Source: Urophycis tenuis
Lineage: Eukaryota > Chordata > Actinopteri > Gadiformes > Phycidae
Assembly (NCBI GenBank): GCA_036785325.1
Contig: JAXIVH010000108.1
Span: forward strand, 293,501 to 357,500
DNA length: 64,000 nucleotides
Direction of reading: 5' to 3'
Shown here: piece after piece, positions 11,925-22,260 of the stretch
Layout: each line of letters opens with the position of its first letter
Position numbering within the stretch: position 1 is the first letter of the stretch
Translations under genes and position numbers: made by a program
Notes under the pieces: model-generated
Told to the model about the DNA's origin: nothing
Databases searched by the model: none
The model's input: only the letters and a program-made list of their open reading frames with translations

Positions 11925-12980
11925 CAGACATCAGCTCTCGGACAACTGCGCATCAACTCAAGCTCAATCTCGCAAAGACTGAGCTTCTCTGCATACCGCG
12001 GAAAGACTGCCCTCACAGGGACTTGCTGGTCTTGGTCAAGGGTATCACAGTATCTGCCTCACTGACTGCAAGGAACCTGGGCGTAATAGTCGACAACCAA
12101 CTGTCCTGCACTGCAAACATCACGGCAGTGACCCGCTCCTGTAGATTTGCTCTCTACAACATCCGCAGGATCCGGCCTTTCCTCATGAGGGAAGTGATAC
12201 AGCTCCCGACCCAATCACTTATCATCTCCCGCCTCGACTACTGCAACTCGCTCTTAGCTGGACTCCCTGCAACCACGATTAAACCTTTGCAGCGGATCAA
12301 GAACGCTGCAGCACTCCTCGTGTTCAACCCAAACAAATTTTCCCATGCGACCCCCGCCTTCCAAGACCTCCAAAGGCTTTTTGTAGTGGCTCGCATCAAA
12401 TTCAAGACGATGCTACTGGCCTACAAAGCCGTCAATGGAACTGTCCCTGCCTATCTCCAAACATTAGTGAAACACCACGCCCCTGCTTGAGCACTCCGCT
12501 CAACTACCTCAGCTGGTCAACTGGTACCACCATCACTAAAAGGAGGAAAAGGTCAGACAGCAAAATCTCAACTCTTCTCCGTTTTGGCACCACAGTGGTG
12601 GAACGAGCTCCCTGCCAATGGCAGGACTGCAGAGTCACTCCCCATCTTCCGGATGAGACTCAAGACCCACTTGTTCAGAGTTCACCTGAACCCTGCATAA
12701 CCCTACCCTCATGCTCTTATTTGTTGTATGTCTTGGCACTTTATTTGCTCTTTGTAATTTGGCACTTTAATTGCTCTTTGTAACTTGGCACTTAGTCAGA
12801 GATGTTGTATACTAGCAATGGTTAATCTAGCAATTGAAATGCTTGAAATTTGTTCTGGTGACTTTCTTACTGTTTTAGTAGCAATGAAATGTTTCACCTT
12901 CTTATGACAAATGTACTTTTTGTAAGTCGCTTTGGATAAAAGCGTCTGCTAAATGCCTTAAATGTAAATGTAAATGTAGA
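11925..12980 (+). mobile_element. 5'-truncated L2/CR1-type LINE, C-terminal RT part and 3' tail
   Basis: An open frame of about 190 codons from 11921 encodes the end of a reverse transcriptase. Motifs include HQLKLNLAKTELLCIP, ARNLGVIVDNQLS and RLDYCNSLLAGLP, in the order expected after the RT active site. It stops at 12488 (TGA) and further C-terminal sequence follows in a shifted frame. The 3' end carries GTAAGTCGCTTTGGATAAAA and GCGTCTGCTAAATG, a very common fish L2-clade terminus, followed by an AAATGT-repeat tail. It is 5'-truncated inside RT and lies within a minisatellite. Confidence 0.9.
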
Positions 12981-13033
12981 TGTAGATAAACCTACGGAGG
13001 CGGTAGCTGATTTCTAGATAAATATCTGGGGCC
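12981..13033. repeat. right arm of the split 29-30 bp minisatellite
   Basis: TAGATAAACCTACGG and CTAGATAAATATCTGG modules continue the array of 11405-11924 on the far side of the LINE. Confidence 0.8.
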
Positions 13034-13657
13034 TGTAGCATATGGATAGTGGTGTTACATAAACCTTGTACTTTTGGCTAATTGCTAACCAGAAACAACA
13101 CATGATGATTGGAGGATACCAACCACATGCAGTGCTACTCTGTAGGATAACTCCGAAACACAGTGGAAGAAGTTACCTTGCTACCTAGATACGTAGCTAC
13201 CTAGCAACTGACTTCCCTAGATACTGAGCTGCCAAGCTCCCTACATTCAGAACCCCTTCCAGAACCCACCGCTTCTGAAATCATCTCAACCACTTATTTA
13301 GCGTCTTTGTTCAGCAAGATACTGAATTGAGAATACATATGGTGGTGATGGGTTAGGGTTGGGTGGTGATGGGCGACACAATCTCCTACTTTGCACTTGA
13401 CTACAACCAAACATACTTTTTACAGGTAGTCTGCACTATTCTATTTCCATAAAGCTGTCTTGTTGCTTCAGTTGTGACTGTATACTTTCATTGTTGTCAG
13501 CCCCAGCTGTGGATGAGAGTCTGCTTAACTGCAGTGAAAGGTTGCAGTGCTTCACAGCTGCTCTGTCTGGCTGCTCTCAGTATGGTGCCAAGAGGAGTTC
13601 ACCACGCCAGGAGATCTTCTCCCTCACACGGCTGGGCCACACATGCACAATCATTCA
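13034..13657. other. intron 8 single-copy sequence
   Basis: Nothing recognisable is seen here. Short open frames near 13480-13755 have no family resemblance. Confidence 0.5.
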
Positions 13658-13738
13658 GATCAGCAAGCTTCCTGGATCGATCCATTATGCAGTCACATGA
13701 TCAGCAAGCTTCCTGGATCGATCCATTATGCTGTCACC
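13658..13738. repeat. 41-bp direct duplication (two copies)
   Basis: GATCAGCAAGCTTCCTGGAT followed by CGATCCATTATGC occurs at 13658 and 13699, almost identical. It looks like a nascent tandem repeat. Confidence 0.95.
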
Positions 13739-13977
13739 TTAACGTGGAACGTTAGGATGAGGCTTTGTGACATCTCTAGATCGCCACAGAAGGAGAGCTG
13801 CTGAACACCAGACCACTCACTAGAGAGAGATCTGAATGTCTCAGAGGAGCACCTCACATATCATTAAAGGCAATCTCAGGAAGAAGAGGTAGGATGAGGA
13901 GGAGAAGCGGGAGGGGAGGGGGAGGCGGAGGAAAGGGGGAGGGAGGAGGAAGGAGGGCTCAGATTGAAGCTATCTAT

Positions 13978-13978
<1 letters not shown>

Positions 13979-14009
<31 letters not shown>
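13979..14009. repeat. short (CA)n microsatellite
   Basis: A CA run of about 30 bp. GGAGG-rich polypurine sequence precedes it at 13888-13955. Confidence 0.95.
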
Positions 14010-14010
<1 letters not shown>

Positions 14011-14405
14011 CGTTCTTTAACAATGCATGAAATGAAAATGAGAACAGAATGATTGAGGCTGCTGTTGTCCTCCTGCTTTACATTCCATTTGACAGAAGGA
14101 CAGTTTCTTGTACGTTTGATTTCTATGATCAATTAGTCACAACATGCATCACAGAATAAACCTCATTTGGAGTTCAGCTTTATGCTTCAAAGCTTTACAT
14201 GTAGATTTGAAGCATCAATGTGTTGCAAAATGCTGCTGCTATTTGACCTCAACTATATGGTCAGTAGCTACGAAACTCCACATTAATCTCCAATAAGTAA
14301 ACTTCTAAGTAGGAGGCATTCTTTTGAGGTCTCTCCTTTGTGACAGTAGGAGCAGGGGGTCCCTTACATTGTGACAGTAGTTCAGGGAGTGTTGGGGTCA
14401 CTGAC

Positions 14406-14573
14406 CTGTATCGGGATCACACTGGTGTTCACAACGGTCCAGCAGACGTCGGCCACACAGCTCATTGATCCAAGGCCCGCTGGCGTTCTGTTGGTGGAAC
14501 AACAACACCTGGGCCGGGTTCAGCCAATCAGACGCATCAAACTGGTTCCCCTGCAGCAGGATGAACCTGGAGC
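14406..14573 (-). CDS. astn1: astrotactin-1 exon 8 (168 bp, phase 1 to 1)
   Basis: The acceptor is CTCTAG|GCTCC and the donor ACAG|GTCAGT. The translation begins GSRFILLQGNQFDASDWLNP and ends with LLDRCEHQCDPDT, which I recognise as the extracellular segment after TM2 and the first half of the first EGF-like module (residues about 444-500). Cysteines at about 483, 491 and 495 fit the family. An N-glycosylation sequon NAS lies at about residue 473. Phase fits exons 7 and 9. No array abuts its splice sites, unlike most exons of this gene. Confidence 0.96.
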
Positions 14574-14779
14574 CTAGAGGTCAAGAGGTCACAGAGAGAG
14601 AGTACGTTGTTTCATAAGCATTAACTGTGTTAACAAATAATAGAACATTATTCCAATGAAACGCTCATGTTTCTGTCAGTCTTTACCTGTAGTTCCCAAG
14701 TTCTCATCAAAGAAGACAAATTGTTATGATAGATCTTTATCAATTACCTGCTGTCCATTTAGTGCTTTCAGAGAAGTAG

Positions 14780-16452
14780 AGGAAGGGGAGGAGGTGTAGA
14801 AAGGTTGAGTTCTGGTGTTAGGATGGAGATATGGAGGAGGTGTAGAAAGGTTGAGTTCTGGTGTTAGGATGGAGATATGGAGGAGGTGTAGAAAGGTGGA
14901 GGTCTGGTGTTAGGATGGAGATATGGAGGAGGTGTAGAAAGGTTGAGTTCTGGTGTTAGGATGGAGATATGGAGGAGGTGTAGAAAGGTGGAGGTCTGGC
15001 GTTAGGACGAAGCTATGGAGGTGTAGAAAGCTGGAGGTCTGGTGTTAGGATGGAGCTATGGAGGAGGTGCAGAAAGGTGGAGGTCTGGTGTTAGGATGGA
15101 GCTATGGAGGAGGTGTAGAAAGGTGGAGGTCTGGTGTTAGGATGGAGCTATGGAGGAGGTGTAGAAAGGTGGAGACCTGGTGTTAGGATGGAGCTATGGA
15201 GGAGGTGCAGAAAGCTGGAGGTCTGGTGTTAGGATGGAGCTATGGAGGAGGTGTAGAAAGGTGGAGACCTGGTGTTAGGATGGAGCTATGGAGGAGGTGT
15301 AGAAAGGTTGAGTTCTGGTGTTAGGATGGAGATATGGAGGAGGTGCAGAAAGGTGGAGGTCTGGTGTTAGGATGGAGCTATGGAGGAGGTGCAGAAAGCT
15401 GGAGGTCTGGTGTTAGGATGGAGCTATGGAGGAGGTGCAGAAAGGTGGAGGTCTGGTGTTAGGATGGAGCTATGGAGGAGGTGCAGAAAGGTGGAGACCT
15501 GGTGTTAGGATGGAGCTATGGAGGAGGTGCAGAAAGGTTGAGTTCTGGTGTTAGGATGGAGATATGGAGGAGGTGTAGAAAGGTGGAGGTCTGGTGTTAG
15601 GATGGAGATATGGAGGAGGTGTAGAAAGGTTGAGTTCTGGTGTTAGGATGGAGATATGGAGGAGGTGTAGAAAGGTGGAGGTCTGGCGTTAGGACGAAGC
15701 TATGGAGGTGTAGAAAGCTGGAGGTCTGGTGTTAGGATGGAGCTATGGAGGAGGTGCAGAAAGGTGGAGGTCTGGTGTTAGGATGGAGCTATGGAGGAGG
15801 TGTAGAAAGGTGGAGGTCTGGTGTTAGGATGGAGCTATGGAGGAGGTGTAGAAAGGTGGAGACCTGGTGTTAGGATGGAGCTATGGAGGAGGTGCAGAAA
15901 GCTGGAGGTCTGGTGTTAGGATGGAGCTATGGAGGAGGTGTAGAAAGGTGGAGACCTGGTGTTAGGATGGAGCTATGGAGGAGGTGTAGAAAGGTTGAGT
16001 TCTGGTGTTAGGATGGAGATATGGAGGAGGTGCAGAAAGGTGGAGGTCTGGTGTTAGGATGGAGCTATGGAGGAGGTGCAGAAAGCTGGAGGTCTGGTGT
16101 TAGGATGGAGCTATGGAGGAGGTGCAGAAAGGTGGAGGTCTGGTGTTAGGATGGAGCTATGGAGGAGGTGCAGAAAGGTGGAGACCTGGTGTTAGGATGG
16201 AGCTATGGAGGAGGTGCAGAAAGGTGGAGGTCTGGTGTTAGGATGGAGCTATGGAGGAGGTGCAGAAAGGTGGAGACCTGGTGTTAGGATGGAGCTATGG
16301 AGGAGGTGCAGAAAGGTGGAGGTCTGGTGTTAGGATGGAGCTATGGAGGAGGTGTAGAAAGGTGGAGACCTGGTGTTAGGATGGAGCTATGGAGGAGGTG
16401 CAGAAAGGTGGAGGTCTGGTGTTAGGATGGAGCTATGGAGGAGGTGTAGAAG
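14780..16452. repeat. 46-bp minisatellite, about 36 copies, with a 687-bp higher-order block
   Basis: The unit core is GGTCTGGTGTTAGGATGGAG followed by CTATGGAGGAGGTGCAGAAA. A distinctive 43-bp unit with GTTAGGACGAAGC occurs at 15001 and again at 15688, exactly 687 bp apart, with matching neighbours. This shows block duplication of 15 units. Intron 7. Confidence 0.96.
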
Positions 16453-16728
16453 GGCCGAGGAGTGAAGGTGATGCTGAGGTGTCGAGGTAGGGTGGAGGTG
16501 TCACTTAATAGTTAGCTTTTCATGCCAACACGCACAGCTGTTAGAATAAATTGATTAATTTTGTCCCAGCGGAAAGGTATAGATTTTCATCAGATTCACC
16601 GTGACATCAAATCAAGTGTGATGAGATTTCAGACGTTCATGGAAACATTTTAAACCAATCCCAGTTTAGTAATTCAACGAGCCAAACGACCACCTTTCAT
16701 GGCTGGACTGGTAATGCTGTTAGACACC

Positions 16729-16946
16729 TCTGGGATCTCCAGACCAGACCAGATAGCAGACCTCTGGGATCTCCAGACCAGACCAGATAGCAGACCTCTG
16801 GGATCTCCAGACCAGACCAGATAGCAGACCTCTGGGATCTCCAGACCAGACCAGATAGCAGACCTCTGGGATCTCCAGACCAGATAGCAGACCTCTGGGA
16901 TCTCTGGACCAGACCAGATAGCAGACCTCTGGGATCTCTGGACCAC
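16729..16946. repeat. 34-bp minisatellite, about 6 copies
   Basis: The unit contains AGACCAGACCAGATAGCAGA and CCTCTGGGATCTCC. The last two units carry a T-to-G variant and small deletions. Intron 7. Confidence 0.95.
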
Positions 16947-17111
16947 ACAACAGAGGACTGAGGATGGGTCTGCTCCATAATACTGATAATAATAACATAG
17001 GAACCAGCCAGCAACAACCGGTCCAACACCTTGACCTCCCTCCTCCCTCTCCCTCCCTCCCTTCATCTCCCCATACCACTCTCTCCTTCACATCCTCCCA
17101 AGAAGAGGGAG

Positions 17112-17115
<4 letters not shown>

Positions 17116-17143
<28 letters not shown>

Positions 17144-17171
17144 ACAGAGAGAGAGAGAGAGAGAGAGAGGG
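17116..17171. repeat. (GA)n tract
   Basis: GAGAGA runs interrupted by GGGAGGACA. Polypurine on the plus strand. Confidence 0.93.
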
Positions 17172-17180
17172 GATTTAGGC

Positions 17181-17250
17181 AGTTAAGGGGTTAGGGTTAG
17201 GGGTCAGGGGTCAGGGCTAGGGGCTAGGTGGGTTAGGGGTCCGGGGTTAG
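17181..17250. repeat. G-rich telomere-like tract beside the exon 7 donor
   Basis: Degenerate GGGGTTAGG and GGGGTCAGG words repeat up to about 10 nt from the exon 7 donor site. In the astn1 transcript this reads as CCTAACCCC-type sequence. Confidence 0.85.
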
Positions 17251-17260
17251 TAGTCCTTAC

Positions 17261-17410
17261 CATCAGCGATGAGGTGCTCTGGGACGTGCAGGATGATGCG
17301 GACCGACAGGGAGCAGGAGAGGTGGGAGGCGTAGACCAGACCCAGCAGGCAGCTGACCACACTGATCAGGGTCAGGGTGGTCTTGTTGATGGGGCTGCGA
17401 GGAGAACCAG
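17261..17410 (-). CDS. astn1: astrotactin-1 exon 7 (150 bp, phase 1 to 1), second transmembrane segment
   Basis: The acceptor is GTCCAG|CTGGTT and the donor GATG|GTAAGG. The translation includes AGSPRSPINKTTLTLISVVS, then CLLGLVYASHLSC and RIILHVPEHLIAD, a very close match to astrotactin-1. TM2 spans residues about 404-422, so the chain returns outside the cell here. Exactly 50 codons plus split codons; it is the same size and phase as exons 5 and 6. Skipping it would keep the frame but remove TM2. Confidence 0.97.
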
Positions 17411-17634
17411 CTGGACACACCAGAGAGGAGACGACCAGCGTCAGGACGAAACACACCAATCAGACACCACATACTCAGACACAGCCTCTTCCCCTTCCTC
17501 TCTCTAACAGAAAGAACTCTAACCCTCCTCTTCGTTGATGTAGCTCCTTATGGTATCACAATATCATGTACATACTGAACCAAATGTTTTCATTTCAATG
17601 GGTCTGGCCCTGCTCTGCTTCTACACCCTAACCC

Positions 17635-17755
17635 TCACTGCAACCCCTAACCCTAACCCTAACCCCAGCACTAACCCCCTAACCTTAACCTTAACCATAA
17701 TCTAACAACCTAACACTCCTAACCTTAACCTTAACTCCAACATAAACCCAAACAG
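17635..17755. repeat. telomere-like CCCTAA/CCTTAA tract
   Basis: CCCTAACCCTAACCCTAACC followed by degenerate CTAACCTTAACC words, in intron 6. Confidence 0.9.
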
Positions 17756-17824
17756 CACAGATAGTCTCAGCATTGCTGTGTGTTGCTGGCCCGTTGTTGG
17801 CGTGTCTCTGCTGTGTGCCCCATG

Positions 17825-18075
17825 CAGTGGTAATACTGATTTACATGTGGTGGTACTGACCTACATGTGGTGATAGTGACCTAAGAGTAGTGGTAGTGAG
17901 CAGTGGTACTGACCTACATGCAGTGGTAGTGAGCGGTGGTACTGACTTACCTGTGGTAATAGTGAGCAGTGGTTGTGACAATCATGTGGTAATAGTGAGC
18001 AGTGGTTGTGACAATCATGTGGTGATAGTGCAGTGGTAGTGAATGGTGCAAGTGAACTACATGTGGTGCTGGTGA
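17825..18075. repeat. degenerate minisatellite of about 30 bp
   Basis: GTGGTACTGACCTACATGTG and AATAGTGAGCAGTGGTTGTG words recur with divergence, leading into the large CATGTG array. Confidence 0.8.
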
Positions 18076-18082
18076 GCGGTGA

Positions 18083-19762
18083 GGGAGCCATGTGGGGGTC
18101 ATGTGGGGGTCATGTGGGGGGCCATGTGGGGGGCCATGTGGGGGTCATGTGGGGGGCCATGTGGGGCCATGCGGGGGTCATGTGGGGCCATGTGGAGGGC
18201 CATGTGGGGGGCCATGTGGGGGTCATGTGGGGGGCCATGTGGGGCCATGCGGGGGCCATGTGGGGGGCCATGTGGGGGCCATGTGGGGGTCATGTGGGGG
18301 GCCATGCGGGGGTCATGTGGGGGGCCATGTGGGGCCATGCGGGGGTCATGTGGGGCCATGTGGAGGGCCATGTGGGGGTCATGTGGGGCCATGCGGGGGG
18401 CCAGGTGGGGGTCATGTGGGGGGCCATGTGGGGCCATGCGGGGGTCATGTGGGGCCATGTGGAGGGCCATGTGGGGGTCATGTGGGGCCATGCGGGGGGC
18501 CAGGTGGGGGTCATGTGGGGCCATGCGGGGGGCCAGGTGGGGGGCCATGTGGGGGTCATGTGGGGGGCCATGTGGGGGTCATGTGGGGGGCCATGTGGGG
18601 GTCATGAGGGGGCCATGTGGGGGTCATGTGGGGGTCATGTGGGGGGCCATGCGGGGGCCATGTGGGGGTCATGTGGGGGTCATGTGGGGCCATGCGGGGG
18701 GCCAGGTGGGGGGCCATGTGGGGGGCATGTGGGGCCATGCGGGGGTCATGTGGGGGGCCATGCGGGGGCCATGTGGGGGTCATGTGGGGGTCATGTGGGG
18801 CCATGCGGGGGGCCAGGTGGGGGGCCATGTGGGGGGCATGTGGGGCCATGCGGGGGTCATGTGGGGCCATGTGGAGGGCCATGTGGGGGTCATGTGGGGC
18901 CATGCGGGGGGCCAGGTGGGGGGCCATGTGGGGGGTCATGTGGGGGGCATGTGGGGCCATGCGGGGGTCATGTGGGGCCATGTGGAGGGCCATGTGGGGG
19001 GTCTTTTGGGGGTCATGTGGGGCCATGCGGGGGTCATGTGGGGCCATGTGGAGGGCCATGTGGGGGGCCATGTGGGGGGCCATGTGGGGGGCCATGTGGG
19101 GGGTCATGCGGGGGGCCATGTGGAGGGCCATGTGGGGGGCCATGTGGGGGGCCATGTGGGGGCCATGTGGGGGCCATGTGGGGGCCATGTAGGGGGCCAT
19201 GTGGGGGTCATGTGGGGCCATGCGGGGGTCATGTGGGGGCCATGTGGGGGGCCATGCGGGGGGCCATGTGGGGGTCATGTGGGGGTCATGTGGGGGGCCA
19301 TGCGGGGGGCCATGCGGGGGGTCATGTGGGGGCCATGTGGGGGTCATGTGGGGGCTATGTGGGGGGCCATGTGGGGGTCATGTGGGGGCCATGTGGGGGC
19401 CATGTGGGGGTCATGTGGGGGCCATGTGGGGGCCATGTGGGGTCATGTGGGGGCCATGTGGGGGGTCATGTGGGGGTCATGTGGGGCCATGCGGGGGTCA
19501 TGTGGGGGGCCATGTGGGGGTCATGTGGGGCCATGTGGGGGTCATGTGGGGGGCCATGTGGGGGTCATGTGGGGGCCATGTGGGGGCCATGTCGGGGTCA
19601 TGTGGGGGCCATGTGGGGGCCATGTGGGGTCATGTGGGGGCCATGTGGGGGCCATGTGGGGGGTCATGTGGGGGTCATGTGGGGCCATGCGGGGGTCATG
19701 TGGGGGGTCATGTGGGGGGCCATGCGGGGGGCCATGTGGGGGCTATGCGGGGGGCCATGCTG
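18083..19762. repeat. G-rich CATGTGGGG minisatellite, 10-14 bp units, about 1.7 kb
   Basis: Units are GGCCATGTGGGG or GGTCATGTGGGG, with G-runs of four to six and occasional CATGCGGGG or CCAGGTGGGG variants; there are over a hundred copies. The array occupies nearly all of the start of intron 6 on the astn1 strand (its right edge is 8 nt from the exon 6 donor). The G-rich strand is the astn1 template strand. Long open frames rich in Gly, Met, Trp and Cys on the plus strand are artefacts of the repeat. Confidence 0.97.
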
Positions 19763-19768
19763 ACGTAC

Positions 19769-19918
19769 CCCCAGAGCCCCAGCCGCTGGTAGCAGAGCCG
19801 TTGCGGAGGCCCCGGCTGCGGCGGCGGCTGCGATTAGGGTCGGTGTAGAAGGCCAGCTGGGGGTCGCTGTCGGCCTCCGTCCCAGAGTCCCCGTCTGGAG
19901 TCAGGAAGGTGGAGCCAG
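19769..19918 (-). CDS. astn1: astrotactin-1 exon 6 (150 bp, phase 1 to 1)
   Basis: The acceptor is TCCCAG|CTGGCT and the donor GGGG|GTACGT. The translation includes FLTPDGDSGTEADSDPQLAF and YTDPNRSRRRSR, matching the cytoplasmic loop between TM1 and TM2. It then continues with GLRNGSATSGWGSG before the junction to exon 7, a stretch I do not recall in the mammalian protein, where SRRRSR runs almost directly into GSPRSP. No GT donor exists right after SRRRSR here, so the extension is needed. Residues are about 344-394. A (GT)n tract replaces the polypyrimidine tract upstream of the acceptor. Confidence 0.93.
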
Positions 19919-19934
19919 CTGGGACACACAGCAT

Positions 19935-19975
19935 GCACACACACACACACACACGCACGCAAGTACGCACACACA

Positions 19976-20065
<90 letters not shown>
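19935..20065. repeat. (AC)n microsatellite at the exon 6 acceptor
   Basis: An AC run with a few CGCA interruptions covers about 130 bp. On the astn1 strand it is a (UG)n tract ending about 15 nt before the exon 6 acceptor AG. Confidence 0.97.
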
Positions 20066-20066
<1 letters not shown>

Positions 20067-20924
20067 TATAATCTGGTTTATCTATATTTCTTGATCAGTT
20101 CACTGTAAAATGCTGTAAAATGCTTAATGGGCTAATTAGGGCTAATTAAAGAAAATGTCAACATTTGCATTGCTAATGCTTTGAATGATTCTACTGCTTC
20201 TGATTAGATTTCTTATTCAGCTGCTTCTACTGCTTCAAATACCTCTACTGAATGTTGTAATTACATTGATCAGAATGACTATTTTGATTCTTTTTTTAGG
20301 TCTTTATTTCTGCTGTTTCTAACAATGCTACCAATTCTTATAAAACTAGTGACTATTGCTGGGTCTTTGGGTTTTTTTCTGGGTTTTTGGGTTCTACTGG
20401 GTTTCTGAATTCTACTAAGTGGCTTGGCTCCACTGGTTTTCTGGATGTTAGTGAGTTTCTGGGAAGTACTGTGTTCCTGGGTTCTGCTGAGGGGCTGGAT
20501 TCTACAGAGTTCTACTGAGTGCTTTTTATGAGTGCCTCCGAAGAACCAAATTGATGTCACAGACAGAACTGTACCTGGAGCAGAGCAGAATGTTCACTAC
20601 TTAACTGAAGACTGGATTGTATACCGTTTTCTAAATGTCATATTTTAGCAACACTGACTAAGTGGATCGATAACCATGTTCAATATCACAATCCAAAAAC
20701 ACTTTTAGTCACCCAAGTGGTTTCTCTGCAGGGTAATAATGGCTATGGGTGTTCAGGATCAATCAATTACAATGTGATCAAGGTAACCATGGTGTTAACA
20801 TCAATATTTTTATACATAAAACATTTCTTTTGATTTCTGAAGATATGCATTCTGTTAATCCCCGCAGCAGATTGTCTAGACGTGGTTTGGCTTCAGGATG
20901 GAGACACAAGCTTACAATCCCCTC
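20066..20924. other. intron 5 sequence, partly degenerate repeat
   Basis: 20100-20260 is AT-rich with several TAATTA-type words. 20370-20520 is a degenerate tandem of GGGTTCTACTGGGTTTCTG. No gene is seen. Confidence 0.5.
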
Positions 20925-21290
20925 CGGAGGACACAGGGAGGAGGTGGAGGACAACATAGAGGAGAGAGGAGGTGGGGGACAAGGACAACAGAGGAGAGAG
21001 GAGGAGGTGGAGGAGAACATAAAGGAAAGCTAAAGCTAGGAAAGCTAGGTGGAGGAGGAAGGGTAGGAGGAGGAGGAGAACATAGAGGAGAGGGAAAACA
21101 TAAAGGAGCGGAACATAGAGCAGGATGAGGAGGAGAACATAGAGGAGGAGAGGGAGAACATAAAGGAGCGGAACATAGAGCAGGATGAGGAGGAGAACAT
21201 AGAGGAGGAGGAGGAGGAGGAGGAGGAGAACATAGAGAACAAGGAGAAGGAGGACGGAGAAGGAGGACATAGAGGAGGAGAGGGAGAGCC
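20925..21290. repeat. GA-rich minisatellite
   Basis: GAGGAGGAGAACATAGAGGA modules with AAAGGAGCGGAACATAGAGC insertions. A 63-bp block is repeated near 21075-21200. Confidence 0.9.
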
Positions 21291-21599
21291 AAGCAGCAGA
21301 GAGAATTTTAAATTGCAAACCGATCAAATCTTTCAAGTGGTGTCCAACATCTCCTGCTGGTTCATCCATCACAAAGAGAGAGCATCTGGTGGGTACCAAG
21401 TGGTCAGCATGCTGCTATGATGTGTGCTTGGGGAACTTGTGTACAATTCATTTCACCTCTATAGGAGCCCCCTCTGAAGCTCTGATTACTGCTCACAGAG
21501 ACGTGGTGGCTTTCAAGGTCAGGCACAGAGGAGGGAGAAACCCAGCAGTCAGCCATTACTCATTTCTAAGCAAAAAGAGTATTCTCTGGTGTGTGCAGA
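21291..21599. other. intron 5 single-copy sequence
   Basis: Nothing recognisable is seen here. Confidence 0.5.
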
Positions 21600-22260
21600 C
21601 TCACACACCACACCATGACCTCACCATAAGCATACCACACCATAACATAACCTCACCATAACCATACCACAACCACACCATAACATAGCCTCACCATAAC
21701 CATACCACAACCACACCATAACATAACCTCACCATAACCATACCACAACCACACCATAACATAGCCTCACCATAACCATACCACAACCACACCATAACAT
21801 AACCTCACCATAACCATACCACAACCACACCATAACATAGCCTCACCATAACCATACCACAACCACACCATAACATAACCTCACCATAACCATACCACAA
21901 CCACACCATAACATAACCTCACCATAACCATACCACAACCACACCATAACATAGCCTCACCATAACCATACCACAACCACACCATAACATAGCCTCACCA
22001 TAACCATACCACAACCACACCATAACATAACCTCACCATAACCATACCACAACCACACCATAACATAACCTCACCATAACCATACCACAACCACACCATA
22101 ACATAACCTCACCATAACCATACCACAACCACACCAAAACATAACCTCACCATAACCATACCACAACCACACCATAACATAGCCTCACCATAACCATACC
22201 ACAACCACACCATAACATAACCTCACCATAACCATACCACAACCACACCATAACATAACT
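21600..22260. repeat. 38-bp minisatellite, left arm of an array split by a LINE
   Basis: The unit contains CCATAACATAACCTCACCAT and AACCATACCACAACCACA, with about 17 copies on this side. The array continues after the LINE at 25591. Confidence 0.96.

Noticed and set aside
18033..19848. Very long Gly/Met/Trp/Cys-rich open frames in several frames on both strands
   Set aside because: They are translations of the CATGTGGGG array in which no unit contains a stop; overlapping frames are equally open.
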